From contig VBWB01000008.1 in the NCBI GenBank assembly GCA_006218045.1, positions 171,742-235,741 of the forward strand: DNA of 64,000 bases. Direction: 5' to 3'. The notes below the pieces were generated by a model. It was not told the origin of the DNA and did no database searches. It saw only the letters and a list, made by a program, of their open reading frames with translations. Origin of the DNA: Stygiobacter sp. Lineage in GTDB: Bacteria > Pseudomonadota > Alphaproteobacteria > Rhodospirillales > Magnetospirillaceae. Below are positions 8,940 to 17,789 of the stretch, one piece after another. The position numbers were made by a program, and so were the translations under genes. Each line of letters starts with the position of its first letter. Position 1 is the first letter of the stretch.

Positions 8940-9755
8940 ATGCCGGTTGATCAGATCAACCTGACCGCTTCGGCGCGGGACGTTTTGGTGACGCAACAAA
9001 GTCTGACCGCCAGCGCGGCGCAGCGCTCGCAAAATCTGTCCACGGGCCGGAAAGTCAGCCGGGTCACCGATGACGCTGTCGCCTTTGCCGCGGCCCGGGC
9101 CTTGACAGAACGGGCGAGCGACCTGTCGGCGGTCAAGGATTCGGTGGGGCAAGGCGTTTCCACCATCAATGCCGCCCTGGCCGGGGCCGAAGGGGTGAAT
9201 TCCCTGCTCGACCAGATGAAGGGCGTCGCCAGCGCCGCCATCGCCAGTGGCGATTCCACCGAGCGGAATGCGCTGGCCACCCAGTACAATCAATTGCGTG
9301 GGCAGGTGGATTCCCTGGCCGCCGATGCCGGTTATAACGGCGTCAACCTGCTGTCGGCCTCCTCCTCGGCCCTGACCGTGGCGTTTGGTAGTCAGGCCGG
9401 CGACAGCCTGACCGTCAGTGGCCGCAACGTCAGTGCGACCGGTCTGGGGGTGGCGGCGGTGGCCGCCGACGGCAGCGATTTTTCCGCCAGTACCCTGGCC
9501 CAGTTGGACAATGCCGCCGCCACCGTCAATTCCGTCCAATCCAGTTTGGGCAGCAACCTGACGGCGCTGGGCATCCGCGGCGAGGCGGCGGCCAGCCAAG
9601 CGGTCATCGCCCAAGACGGCGCCGCCAAGCTGACCGAGGCCGACCTGAACGAGGAAGCGGCCCTGCTGGTGGCGACCCGAACCCGCCAGCAACTGGCCCG
9701 CGCCGCCCAAGGGGTGTCGCAGCGGGCGCAGGAATCGCTGCTGACCCTGTTCTGA
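8940..9755 (+). CDS. Flagellin family protein
   Basis: 271 residues from ATG 8940 (MPVDQINLTASARDVL). The N-terminal half is the flagellin D0/D1 helix pattern (QQSLTASAAQRSQNLSTGRKV, then DDAVAFAAARALTERASDL), and the C-terminus has EAALLVATRTRQQLA followed by an amphipathic helix ending SLLTLF, the conserved D0 end. The central variable part is very short, so the filament subunit would be small and smooth. It would be secreted through the flagellar export apparatus. The stop overlaps the flaF start (TGATG at 9753-9757), showing translational coupling. No flbT or other flagellar structural genes are in the window. Confidence 0.88.
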   Translation: MPVDQINLTASARDVLVTQQSLTASAAQRSQNLSTGRKVSRVTDDAVAFAAARALTERASDLSAVKDSVGQGVSTINAALAGAEGVNSLLDQMKGVASAAIASGDSTERNALATQYNQLRGQVDSLAADAGYNGVNLLSASSSALTVAFGSQAGDSLTVSGRNVSATGLGVAAVAADGSDFSASTLAQLDNAAATVNSVQSSLGSNLTALGIRGEAAASQAVIAQDGAAKLTEADLNEEAALLVATRTRQQLARAAQGVSQRAQESLLTLF

Positions 9756-10123
9756 TGCCGCGTCCGCCGCCGGTCAATCCCTTCGCCGCCTATGGCCGTG
9801 CCCAAGGCTCGGTCCTGCCCTTGCGTCAGGCCGACGCCCTGGCCTTCACCCAGGCGGCCAATCTGCTGGAAGACTGTCTGCAGAACCCTGACCGCGCCCG
9901 GCGCGAGGCTGCGCTCAAGTGCAATCAGCGCCTGTGGACCCAGGTCCAGCGCCTGCTGTCGCGCGCCGATCATCCCTTGCCGGCGGATGTGCGGGCCAAT
10001 CTGCTGGATCTGTCCCGCTTTATCGATCGTCAGACCCTGAAGGCGCTGATCAGCGGTGCCGACGACGATCTGCGTCCGCTGGTCAAGATCAACCGGGAGG
10101 TGGCGGCGGGACTGGTCGAGTGA
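9755..10123 (+). CDS. flaF: Flagellar biosynthesis regulator FlaF
   Basis: 122 residues with the FlaF layout: an N-terminal AYGRAQ motif, the helix AAFTQAANLLEDCL-like region, the core LKCNQRLWTQVQRLL, then ANLLDLSRFIDRQTL and the C-terminal LRPLVKINREVAAGL. In Caulobacter and other alphaproteobacteria FlaF acts with FlbT in controlling flagellin synthesis or secretion. Coupling to the flagellin stop codon fits a dedicated partner of that flagellin. A second, more divergent FlaF-like protein lies at 49242. Confidence 0.88.
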   Translation: MPRPPPVNPFAAYGRAQGSVLPLRQADALAFTQAANLLEDCLQNPDRARREAALKCNQRLWTQVQRLLSRADHPLPADVRANLLDLSRFIDRQTLKALISGADDDLRPLVKINREVAAGLVE

Positions 10124-10141
10124 TATTTTTTCGCATATAAA

Positions 10142-10201
10142 CAACACAAAAAATATGTTATACATATAATCAATCAAGACAACATGTGAGTTTTTGTGTT
10201 G
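10142..10201. promoter_or_regulatory. AT-rich nested dyad upstream of rhodanese gene
   Basis: The 136 bp between flaF and the rhodanese gene are strikingly AT-rich for this genome. An 11-bp perfect inverted repeat has arms CAACACAAAAA at 10142-10152 and TTTTTGTGTTG at 10191-10201. Inside lies a second palindrome, ATATGT-TAT-ACATAT, at 10153-10167. It could be an operator or the end of the flagellin transcript; there is no GC-rich stem plus T-run, so a standard terminator is unlikely. Confidence 0.45.
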
Positions 10202-10259
10202 AAATCGCCTTCGGCAATGCGATATAGAATATCAACACTGTGAAACTTGCGAGTTCGCC

Positions 10260-10592
10260 ATGAGCATCCTCAATTCCGCCCTGATCGAGTTGGACCCCGC
10301 CACCGTCAACACCCTGCTGCAAAGCGGCGAGGCCGTGCTGGTGGACGTGCGCGAGGACGACGAATTCGCCGAGGAACACATCGCCGGCTCACAGCTTTAC
10401 CCCATGAGTGATTTCGAGCTGGACAAATGGCCGTCCTTCCCCGGCAAGAAGGTGATCATCTCGTGCCTGGGGGGCGTGCGCTCGGCTGCCATCGGCAACA
10501 AGCTGATCTCGGCGGGCCACGGTTGGGTGACCCACATGAAGGGCGGCCTCAACGCCTGGAAGGATGCCGGACTGCCCACCATCACCCCCTAA
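10260..10592 (+). CDS. Single-domain rhodanese-like sulfurtransferase
   Basis: 110 residues covering exactly one rhodanese domain. The CH2A-like motif VLVDVREDDEFAEEHIAG is at 27-43, and the active-site loop starts at C69 (CLGGVRS), followed by GGLNAWKDAGLP at 94-105. The cysteine would carry a persulfide; physiological donor and acceptor are unknown. There is no signal peptide, so it is cytosolic. It is preceded by the AT-rich dyad region and followed after 74 bp by sppA, possibly as a short operon. Confidence 0.9.
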   Translation: MSILNSALIELDPATVNTLLQSGEAVLVDVREDDEFAEEHIAGSQLYPMSDFELDKWPSFPGKKVIISCLGGVRSAAIGNKLISAGHGWVTHMKGGLNAWKDAGLPTITP

Positions 10593-10666
10593 TGGTCCCA
10601 TCACCTTGACCTGGGAGGGGGGCGCGCTTACACCAGTAAGGCCCTTTTCCCTGCAAGGTGGATTTC

Positions 10667-12421
10667 ATGCGCCGCATCGGCCGTATCATCGTCGCCATCC
10701 TGGCCGCCATCGGCCTCGCGGTCCTGTTGCTGACCGGTGGCGGCATCTGGGCCGCCATCGCCTTCAAGGGCAGTACCGAGCCCCGCCTGCCCAAGGACAT
10801 GATCCTGTCCCTGGACCTGGAGGCGAAGTTCCGTGAAACCCCCTCGGGCGATCCCTTCGCCGCCTTGGCGGGCGAACGCGCTTATGTGATGCGCCAGGTG
10901 ATCGCCGCCATCGACCATGCGGCCACTGATCCCAAGGTCAAGGGATTGTTCGCCAGCTTGGGCAGCGGTCAGCTCAGTCTGGCCTCGGCCCAGGAAATCC
11001 GCGATGCCGTCAGCCGCTTCCGCGTTTCCGGCAAGCCTGCCGTGGCTTTCGCCGAAACCCTGGGCGAGGGCGGTAACGGCACGGTGGATTATTTCCTCGC
11101 CTCCGGCTTTTCCCAGGTCTGGGTGCAGCCCTCGGGCGAGGTGGGGTTGGTCGGCTTCGCCGCCGAATCGCCCTTCCTGAAAGGCACGCTCGATCTGTTG
11201 GGCATCCAGCCGCAACTGGCCGGGCGCAAGGAATACAAATCGGCGATCGAGACCTTTACCGAGACCGGCTATAGCCAGCCGCACCGCCAATCGCTGGAGG
11301 CGATCCTGGACGCGTGGTCGGGTCAGGTCGTCGACAGCATCGCCCAGGGCCGGCGCATGGGCCAGGACAAGGCCATGGCCTTGTTCGGCAAGGGGCCGTT
11401 CCTGGCGGCGGAGGCCTTGTCGGCGGGGCTGGTCGATCATCTGGGCTATCGTGATCAGGCGCTGGCCGCCGCCGGTGCCGCCGGCAAGAAGGGCGAAGAG
11501 GTGGATGTCGCCGCCTATGCCGCCCATCTGCCCAAGGGCAGCGGCCCGCGCATCGCCGTTATTACCGGCAGCGGCGCCATCAGCCGGGGCGGCGACGACA
11601 GCCCGTTCGCCGATGATGACGGCTTCGGCGCTGGCATTATCGCCGCCGCCTTCCGCGACGCCGTCGATGATCCGGCGGTCAAGGCCATCTTGTTCCGCAT
11701 CGACAGCCCCGGCGGTTCCTATGTGGCGTCGGATACCATCTGGCATGAAGTGGGGCGCGCCCGCGCCGCCGGCAAGCCGGTGGTCGCCTCCATGGCCGGG
11801 GTGGCGGCCTCGGGCGGCTATTTCGTCGCCATGGGCGCTGATCGGGTGGTGGCGCAGCCGGGCACCATCACCGGCTCCATCGGCGTGTTTTCCGGCAAGA
11901 TGGTGCTGGCCGACTTCTGGAGCAAGCTGGGGGTGAGTTGGGATGGGGTCAAACGCGGCGACAATGCCGATATGATGAGCGCCAACCACAAATTCAGTCC
12001 CCAAGCCTGGGAACGGCTGAACCGCAGCTTGGACGCCATCTACGCCGATTTCACCGGCAAGGCGGCCAAGGGTCGCAATCTGGCGCCGGACCGCATGGAG
12101 GAACTGGCCAAGGGCCGCATCTGGGCCGGCTCCGACGCCCGGGCGCGGGGATTGGTCGATGCCCTGGGCGGCTGGGACGTGGCCCAGGGGCAGGTGCGTG
12201 AGCTGCTGAAACTGGCCCCCGACGCCGACCTGGATCTGGTCGCCTATCCCAAGCCCAAGGCGCCGTGGCAGAAACTGGCCAGGATGTTGGGCGGCGGCGG
12301 CGGTGTGGCCGAGGATGAGGGCATGCGCGCCCTGCTGCGTCTGGCCCGCGTCCTGGCCCCGGTGGCGGCGCAGTTGGAGAACGGCGGCACCTTGCGCTTG
12401 CCGGCGGGGGCGGCGCCGTGA
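10667..12421 (+). CDS. sppA: Signal peptide peptidase SppA, long (67K-type) form
   Basis: 584 residues from ATG 10667, chosen over the GTG at 10658 because AAGGTGG lies 6 bp upstream. One N-terminal membrane helix at 7-30 is followed by two ClpP-fold repeats. The catalytic lysine is K191 (EYKSAIE) in the first repeat and the nucleophile S382 (AASGGYF) in the second, the arrangement of the E. coli tetrameric enzyme. It degrades cleaved signal peptides in the membrane. The last codons overlap the next gene (GTGA at 12418-12421), indicating translational coupling to the SDR enzyme. Confidence 0.95.
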   Translation: MRRIGRIIVAILAAIGLAVLLLTGGGIWAAIAFKGSTEPRLPKDMILSLDLEAKFRETPSGDPFAALAGERAYVMRQVIAAIDHAATDPKVKGLFASLGSGQLSLASAQEIRDAVSRFRVSGKPAVAFAETLGEGGNGTVDYFLASGFSQVWVQPSGEVGLVGFAAESPFLKGTLDLLGIQPQLAGRKEYKSAIETFTETGYSQPHRQSLEAILDAWSGQVVDSIAQGRRMGQDKAMALFGKGPFLAAEALSAGLVDHLGYRDQALAAAGAAGKKGEEVDVAAYAAHLPKGSGPRIAVITGSGAISRGGDDSPFADDDGFGAGIIAAAFRDAVDDPAVKAILFRIDSPGGSYVASDTIWHEVGRARAAGKPVVASMAGVAASGGYFVAMGADRVVAQPGTITGSIGVFSGKMVLADFWSKLGVSWDGVKRGDNADMMSANHKFSPQAWERLNRSLDAIYADFTGKAAKGRNLAPDRMEELAKGRIWAGSDARARGLVDALGGWDVAQGQVRELLKLAPDADLDLVAYPKPKAPWQKLARMLGGGGGVAEDEGMRALLRLARVLAPVAAQLENGGTLRLPAGAAP

Positions 12422-13161
12422 ACGGGGCCGGGCCCAAGACGGTGGTGATCACCGGCGCCAGCCGGGGTATCGGCCATGCCATCGCCCGGCGTTTTTTGGC
12501 GGAAGGTTGGCGCATCATCACCTGTGCTCGGGCCGCGGCACCGCCGGAATGCCGCCGTGACCCCAACTGGGTGCATCACATCCCCACCGATCTGGCCGAT
12601 CCGGCCAGCACCCAGGCCTTCATCGCCGAGGCCAACGCCCTGTTGGCCGGTCAGCCGTTGCATGCCTTGGTCAACAATGCCGGCATCAGTCCCAAGACTC
12701 CGTATAAGGAGCGCCTGGGCGTGCTCAACGGTTCCATCGACGGCTGGAAAGAGGTGTTCGAGCTCAATTTCTTCGCCCCCTTGCGTCTGGCTCGTGGTTT
12801 CGCCAGCGCCCTGCACAAGGGCAAGGGGGCGGTGGTCAACATCACCTCCATCGCCGGCCATTTCGTCCACCCCTTCGCCGGCTCGGCCTATTCGACGTCC
12901 AAGGCGGCGCTGTCGGGGCTGACGCGGGAAATGGCGGTGGAACTGGCGCAATTGGGGGTGCGGGTCAATGCCGTCGCCCCCGGCGAGATCAGCACGGCGA
13001 TGATTTCCGCCGAATACGAGGCCCTGGTGCCGCGCATTCCGCTGGATCGCATGGGCAGCCCCGAGGACGTGGCCGGCACCGTGTTCCGGCTGTGTGGAGA
13101 CGATTTCGCCTATGTCACCGGCACCGAGATTTTCGTCACCGGCGGCCAGCACCTTTATTGA
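12418..13161 (+). CDS. SDR family NAD(P)-dependent oxidoreductase
   Basis: 247 residues starting at GTG 12418 inside the sppA stop region. Classical SDR motifs: TGASRGIG at 12-19, NNAG at 86-89, and the catalytic set S144, Y158 and K162 (YSTSK). The C-terminal DDFAYVTGTEIFVTGGQ resembles FabG-like 3-oxoacyl reductases and many sugar or alcohol dehydrogenases. The substrate cannot be assigned from sequence alone. It is translationally coupled to sppA and convergent with oxyR, whose stop overlaps its 3' end by 7 bp. Confidence 0.85.
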   Translation: MNGAGPKTVVITGASRGIGHAIARRFLAEGWRIITCARAAAPPECRRDPNWVHHIPTDLADPASTQAFIAEANALLAGQPLHALVNNAGISPKTPYKERLGVLNGSIDGWKEVFELNFFAPLRLARGFASALHKGKGAVVNITSIAGHFVHPFAGSAYSTSKAALSGLTREMAVELAQLGVRVNAVAPGEISTAMISAEYEALVPRIPLDRMGSPEDVAGTVFRLCGDDFAYVTGTEIFVTGGQHLY

Positions 13162-14051
13162 AAGCCGGCCTTCAACGCCTCGCCCAGCAGACGGAACTCG
13201 GCCTTGCGCGGGCTGGACGGGCGCCAGGCCAGGCCGATGCCGCGCGAGCCGGCGCCCTGCAACGGGCGGGTGATCACGCCGGTGCCGGCCAACACGCCGC
13301 TTTTCACCGCCATTTCCGGCAGCAGCGTCACCCCCAGACCGTTGGCGACCATCTGCACCAAGGTAGCGAGCGAGGTGCCCAAAACCCCTTCGCCCTTGGC
13401 CGGGCCGGGCAGGTGGCAGGCCGATAATGCGTGGTCGCGCAGGCAATGGCCCTCTTCCAGCAACAGCAGATCCTGGCCGATCAGATCGGCGGAGGTGAGG
13501 TCGGAACGCTGGGCCAGCGGGTGGTCGGGCGGACAGGCCAGCATGAAGCCGTCATCGGCGATATGCATGGTCTCGATTTCCGGCGAATCCCAGGGCAGGG
13601 CGATCAGGGCGGCATCCAGGTCGCCGGTGGCCAGACGGTCCAGTAGCCGCGCCGTCAGGTCCTCGCGCAGGAACAGGCGCAAGGCGGGATAACGCTGGCG
13701 CAGATGGGGCAGGGCGCGAGGGAGCAGATAAGGCGCGATGGTCGGGATCACCCCCAGACGCAGCGGCCCCGACAGCGCCTCGGTCGAGGCGGCGGCCAGA
13801 TCGGCGATGTCCTCGGCCCCGCGCAGCACCACACGGGCGCGGGTCACCACCTGTTCGCCCAGGGGGGTCAGCATCACCTTGCGCTTGGTCCGTTCCACCA
13901 AGGTGACGCCCAGGATGGTTTCCAATTCCTGCAACCCCGCCGATAGGGTGGATTGGGTGGCCAGGCAGGCCTCGGCGGCGCGACCGAAATGCAGGTGCTC
14001 GGCCAGGGCGGTCAGATAGCGCAATTGGCGCAAGGTGGGGAGGGGGCGCAT
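13155..14051 (-). CDS. oxyR: Hydrogen peroxide-sensing LysR-type regulator OxyR
   Basis: 298 residues with an N-terminal LysR helix-turn-helix (TLRQLRYLTALAEHLHFGRAAEA, 6-28) and a C-terminal sensing domain. The decisive sign is the redox pair C203 and C212 in GHCLRDHALSAC, with the same 9-residue spacing as C199/C208 of E. coli OxyR. Oxidation by peroxide forms a disulfide that switches the protein to an activator. It is divergent from dps, a classical OxyR target, with a CATCGAT/ATCGATG dyad between them. Confidence 0.93.
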   Translation of the reverse strand: MRPLPTLRQLRYLTALAEHLHFGRAAEACLATQSTLSAGLQELETILGVTLVERTKRKVMLTPLGEQVVTRARVVLRGAEDIADLAAASTEALSGPLRLGVIPTIAPYLLPRALPHLRQRYPALRLFLREDLTARLLDRLATGDLDAALIALPWDSPEIETMHIADDGFMLACPPDHPLAQRSDLTSADLIGQDLLLLEEGHCLRDHALSACHLPGPAKGEGVLGTSLATLVQMVANGLGVTLLPEMAVKSGVLAGTGVITRPLQGAGSRGIGLAWRPSSPRKAEFRLLGEALKAGFQ

Positions 14052-14062
14052 ATCATCGTCTC

Positions 14063-14101
14063 CATCGATTTATATTACAATAATAACCAATTGGATCGAT
14101 G
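14063..14101. promoter_or_regulatory. Dyad in the oxyR-dps intergenic region, candidate OxyR operator
   Basis: Just upstream of the oxyR start, CATCGAT at 14063-14069 and ATCGATG at 14095-14101 form a perfect 7-bp inverted repeat around an AT-rich centre (TTATATTACAATAATA). Spacing of about 39 bp overall is in the range covered by an OxyR tetramer. Placement suggests autoregulation and control of dps, but the arms do not closely match the E. coli ATAG-type consensus. Confidence 0.45.
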
Positions 14102-14141
14102 TATGGAAGGCGCCTATGGTTCGTCTGTCGCCTGGCGACGG

Positions 14142-14192
14142 CCTCCTCTCCTAGCCCTCCCCCATCCCTACCCCCAGGGCGGGAGAGGAGGT
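14142..14192. repeat. Imperfect GC-rich inverted repeat upstream of dps
   Basis: The dps leader contains CCTCCTCTCC near 14142 and the complementary GGAGAGGAGG about 30 bp later, separated by a C-rich stretch. It could form a stem in either strand between the oxyR operator region and the dps ribosome site. Role unknown; it resembles the small pyrimidine-rich intergenic repeats common in high-GC proteobacteria. Confidence 0.4.
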
Positions 14193-14284
14193 TCGCCACT
14201 TTCAAGTCTTTCTCATATGTACCCATGGATTGTGGGAGCCTTTGGGCGTAGGCTTCGGCTATCAACCCGTGAAAGGAGATGATC

Positions 14285-14779
14285 ATGGCCAAGAACAAAG
14301 CCGCTAAAATCGAGCAGATCGACATCGGCATCGAGGAAAAGACCCGCCAGAAGATCGGTGAGGGGCTGTCGCGGCTGCTGGCGGATACCTACACGCTGTA
14401 TCTGAAGACCCATAACTTCCACTGGAACGTTACTGGTCCCATGTTCAACACCTTGCATCTGATGTTCGAGACGCAGTACACCGAGCTGTCGCTGGCTGTC
14501 GACCTGATCGCCGAGCGCATCCGCGCCCTGGGCCTGCCGGCACCCGGTACGTATGGCGCCTTCGCCAGCCTGACCAGCCTGAAGGAAGAAGACGGCGTCC
14601 CCACCGCTGAAGAGATGATCCGCATTCTGGTCAAGGATCAGGAAGCGGTGGTGCGGACCGCCCGCTCCATCTTCCCGCTGGTGGACGAGGCCCATGACGA
14701 ACCCAGCGCCGACCTGCTGACCCAGCGCATGCAGGTGCATGAAAAGACCGCCTGGATGCTGCGCGCCTTGCTGGGCTGA
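14285..14779 (+). CDS. dps: Dps family DNA-binding ferritin-like protein
   Basis: 164 residues from ATG 14285, placed behind AAAGGAG with good spacing; an ATG 6 bp upstream lies too close to that site. The Dps signature [12 protein letters not shown] is at 43-54 with ferroxidase-type residues H46 and H58 and the helix [10 protein letters not shown] at 70-79. A lysine-rich N-terminus (MAKNKAAK) could contact DNA. Dps dodecamers store iron using hydrogen peroxide and protect DNA. Divergent oxyR and a strong terminator directly after the stop make this a monocistronic stress gene. Confidence 0.95.
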   Translation: MAKNKAAKIEQIDIGIEEKTRQKIGEGLSRLLADTYTLYLKTHNFHWNVTGPMFNTLHLMFETQYTELSLAVDLIAERIRALGLPAPGTYGAFASLTSLKEEDGVPTAEEMIRILVKDQEAVVRTARSIFPLVDEAHDEPSADLLTQRMQVHEKTAWMLRALLG

Positions 14780-14783
14780 TACG

Positions 14784-14819
14784 AAAAGGGTGGGATGCTT
14801 GCGCATCCCACCCTTTTTT
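14784..14819 (+). terminator. Rho-independent terminator of dps
   Basis: Perfect 11-bp stem GGGTGGGATGC (14788-14798), loop TTGC, complementary arm 14803-14813, then six T at 14814-14819. Upstream A residues (14784-14787) pair with the T-run, so it may also work on the minus strand for the gene ending at 14831. Confidence 0.93.
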
Positions 14820-14830
14820 GCCGATCGGCC

Positions 14831-15715
14831 TCAGCGGATGGGCTGAAGCACGTCCATCTTCAGTTTCATGGTGCCCTCGGGGTGCAGCTTGCCGCCCTCG
14901 CGCACGATCAGCAGGGCGTGACGCGGGTCGTCGGCCCGCTGCATGCTGGTGGCCAACAGGATCTCTGCCACCTTGGCCGCCTGGCTGGCGCGGGCTTGCG
15001 GCGTCAGGGCGATGTCGTTGCCGTCTTCGTTCAAGGCGGGGGCTGCGATTTTCTGCAATTCACCGCCCACGTCCAACACCATGGGCCGGCCATTGCCGGT
15101 CAGGCTGGCGCTCATGCTGGGGTTGATGGTGGTGATGGCCACCCGTTCCAGCCCGGCATCCACGGTCTTGCCCTTTTGCACGGTGACCGACAGCCCTTCC
15201 AGATAAAGCGCGGCGGTCGAGCTCGATTGTTCGGCCTGGAGGATGACGCTGGAAACCGGCGGGCGGACGCCGACGCCGTCATGGGCGGCGCGGTTGGCGA
15301 CCATCTCGGCGACGCGGCTGACATCGAACTTACCGACGCCAAGGGCGTCGATCAGCCAGGAAATGTCGTTCATGGCGGTGTTGAAGGCCTGTTTCAGCGA
15401 GCGCTGGCCGGCCTTGTCATTGTCTTCTTCATTGCCATTGCTGATCTCGTCGAACAGATTGCGCTTGGCGCGGAGGCTGTCGGGATCGGTCAGGTCTGGA
15501 GTCTTGATCTTCTGTTGCAGCCACGCCTCGGCGATGGTCTTGCTTTCGCTCATTTCGGCGACGATGTTGCGTGCCGGCGCCGACAGGTCGACGGCGTCGC
15601 CCACGACAGCCGCGGCGCTGCTGGCCTGGACCGGTTGAACCAAAAAGGTGGCGGCCTGCGTCGAAGCGGCGATGGCGGCTTGGGTACGCTTGGCAATCTC
15701 GAGATCGTCGACCAT
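14831..15715 (-). CDS. Protein of unknown function
   Basis: 294 residues from ATG 15715 (MVDDLEIAKRTQAAIAAST), with AGAAGGG upstream; the frame is open to 15934 but that part looks like intergenic repeats. No signal peptide or membrane segment is evident. The N-terminal third is Ala-rich and helical, the middle has FDEISNGNEEDNDKAGQRSLK, and the C-terminal half alternates strands (LYLEGLSVTVQKGKTVDAG; INPSMSASLTGNG). I do not recognise a family. It shares orientation with the MCP upstream, 264 bp away, so a link to chemotaxis or flagella is possible but unsupported. Confidence 0.65.
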   Translation of the reverse strand: MVDDLEIAKRTQAAIAASTQAATFLVQPVQASSAAAVVGDAVDLSAPARNIVAEMSESKTIAEAWLQQKIKTPDLTDPDSLRAKRNLFDEISNGNEEDNDKAGQRSLKQAFNTAMNDISWLIDALGVGKFDVSRVAEMVANRAAHDGVGVRPPVSSVILQAEQSSSTAALYLEGLSVTVQKGKTVDAGLERVAITTINPSMSASLTGNGRPMVLDVGGELQKIAAPALNEDGNDIALTPQARASQAAKVAEILLATSMQRADDPRHALLIVREGGKLHPEGTMKLKMDVLQPIR

Positions 15716-15750
15716 GGACGTGACCCTTCTTGTCAGTCTGCCGAAAGCAT

Positions 15751-15776
15751 AGTGCCGCGCCATTCTGCGCGGCACT
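15751..15776. repeat. Stem-loop upstream of the unknown-function gene
   Basis: AGTGCCGCGC (15751-15760) and GCGCGGCACT (15767-15776) form a perfect 10-bp stem with a 6-nt loop. There is no T-run on the minus strand, so attenuation or termination is uncertain. A second stem, GATTCCG/CGGAATC, sits at 15827-15846. The rest of 15716-15979 shows no gene that I can support. Confidence 0.5.
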
Positions 15777-15979
15777 GTATTTTGACCAAAATGTGGAAAA
15801 AATGCAATGAAAAGAACTCTAGAGCCGATTCCGTTCAATCGGAATCCGCTTGGCGGCCCGGCCACCGCTTTCTTGTAGACCTCGCCTTTGGCGAGGATGG
15901 CCCCGGCGATGCGCGCCATCTTGCGCATCAGCAAGGCCGTCAGCCATGCCCCCGTTTCGGCGCGCCGCCATCACAGGGT

Positions 15980-17776
15980 TCAGCTCACCGACTGGATATA
16001 GCGGGTCACTTGGTCGTGCATGGAATTAACCACGTGGGCCAGCTTGCGGGCGCTCCAGATCACCCGCACGGTACCGGCGCAGGAATGGGCCGAGGATTGC
16101 GAGAGCTGCGAGACGCTGGTCGACACGTTTTCGGCTTCCTGCACCACGCCTTCGATATTGCGGGAGATTTCCTGGGTCGAAGCTTCCTGCTGCTGCACGG
16201 CACCGGCGATGGCGGCGGAAATGCCCTCGATGCTTTCGATGGTGTGGACGATGTCGGCGATGGCGTCGATGGCGTCACGCGCCGCCGACTGCACCGCCTC
16301 GACCTGACCGGTGATGGTGCCGGTGGCGGTGGCGGTCTGGTTGGCCAGCTTCTTCACTTCGTTGGCGACCACGGCGAAGCCGCGGCCGGCCTCACCGGCG
16401 CGGGCCGCTTCGATGGTGGCGTTGAGCGCCAGCAGGTTGGTCTGGCCGGCGATGGTGTTGATCAGCCCGACCACCTGGCCGATCTGGGAAATGGCCTGGG
16501 CCAGTTCGTCCATGCGGGACGAGGTGGCGTTGATCTGTTCGGTCGCGCGGCGGGCGACGGCGCTGGACTGGGTGGCCTGGCTGGCGATTTCGTTGATGGA
16601 GGCGACCAATTGGCGGGTGGCTTCCGACACCACTTCCGCCCGTGCCGTGGTCGCCTGGGCGGCCTCGCCCACGTCGAGCGAACGTCCGCCGGTGGCCTCC
16701 GAGCGATGGGCCATCATGTTGGCGGTGCCGCTGATGCCCTTGGTCGAGGCGGCCACCTCATCGACCATGCCCTTGACGGTCGTCTCGAATTCGATGGTCT
16801 TGGCGTCGCGGCTTTCCATGGAGGCCAGGATGGCGTTGATGGCGCGAACGAAGCGCAGGAAGTCGCCGCGCAGGCCCTCCTCGGGGATGTAGCGGAAATA
16901 TTCCTTGCGTTGGGCGGCGGCCATGGCGGCGCCGATTTCCTTGGCGAAGGTTTCGGTCAGGTCGAGCACCCGGTTGACCGAAACCAGCAGCATGCCGATT
17001 TCGTCGTCGCGCTCGATGCGGATGATGCGGGCGTTCAGATCGCCACGGGCGGCCCGGTTCATGACTTCGCCGGCGCCTTGCAGCACTTGCGCCACTTTCT
17101 TGATGTGGTGGCCCAAGAACAGGGCCAAGGCCAGGCCGAGGGCGGCGACCACCAGCAAGACGGCGCTGACCACCCAGGCGGTGGAGCGGCTGGAGGAGGC
17201 CGCTGCCGCCGCATTGGCGCGGTCGGCGGCCATCAGCCGATCGGACACCGCCATCAGGTTTTCCAGCGATTGGGTCAGGTTGGCGGCCTTCTGGTCGAAT
17301 TCCTCCATATGGCGGTTGCCGGCACTGGTTCCCTCGGCCACGTAGGCTTGGGCCATCTTCAGCCCGGATTCATAATAGGGCACGAAAGCGGTGGCGACGC
17401 TGTCCAGATCCTTCATGGCCTCGGTGCTGTTCAGGCCTTGGGCCAGGGCGCGGGCCTGAGGCAGCGTCTTCAGGAACATGTCGCGGTGTTTGGCGGCGTT
17501 GCTGAAGCCGTCATCCAGGCCGTTTTCGCCGCGCGTGGCCGAAACGTCGCTGAAAAATTGCTGGATCTGGATTACCTCCATCTGCAATTGACGCGCGCTC
17601 AGGGCCAGGGGCGCCACCTGGGTATGAAAGCGGTCCAGCGCCTCTTCCTGGGAATCGGCCTGGTTCAGGCTTTGAATGACACCGCCGAAGCTGAATACCG
17701 CCAGCAGGGCGACAATGGCGAGAAAGCTGCCGCTGAGCAATTGGGCCTGTTTGCGGATGGACTTCTTGGCGCTCAT
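15980..17776 (-). CDS. Methyl-accepting chemotaxis protein, two-TM receptor
   Basis: 598 residues. TM1 is at about 13-33, followed by a mainly helical sensor (34-200, four-helix-bundle type), TM2 at 201-222, a HAMP-like segment with [20 protein letters not shown], and the signalling domain whose tip reads [23 protein letters not shown]. An extra region between HAMP and the tip (residues about 285-310, [20 protein letters not shown]) resembles a PAS-linked helical insert. It starts 13 bp after the stop of the upstream PAS gene, so the two are one operon; together they look like a split energy or aerotaxis receptor. Confidence 0.92.
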   Translation of the reverse strand: MSAKKSIRKQAQLLSGSFLAIVALLAVFSFGGVIQSLNQADSQEEALDRFHTQVAPLALSARQLQMEVIQIQQFFSDVSATRGENGLDDGFSNAAKHRDMFLKTLPQARALAQGLNSTEAMKDLDSVATAFVPYYESGLKMAQAYVAEGTSAGNRHMEEFDQKAANLTQSLENLMAVSDRLMAADRANAAAAASSSRSTAWVVSAVLLVVAALGLALALFLGHHIKKVAQVLQGAGEVMNRAARGDLNARIIRIERDDEIGMLLVSVNRVLDLTETFAKEIGAAMAAAQRKEYFRYIPEEGLRGDFLRFVRAINAILASMESRDAKTIEFETTVKGMVDEVAASTKGISGTANMMAHRSEATGGRSLDVGEAAQATTARAEVVSEATRQLVASINEIASQATQSSAVARRATEQINATSSRMDELAQAISQIGQVVGLINTIAGQTNLLALNATIEAARAGEAGRGFAVVANEVKKLANQTATATGTITGQVEAVQSAARDAIDAIADIVHTIESIEGISAAIAGAVQQQEASTQEISRNIEGVVQEAENVSTSVSQLSQSSAHSCAGTVRVIWSARKLAHVVNSMHDQVTRYIQSVS

Positions 17777-17789
17777 GGCGGGTGTCTCC

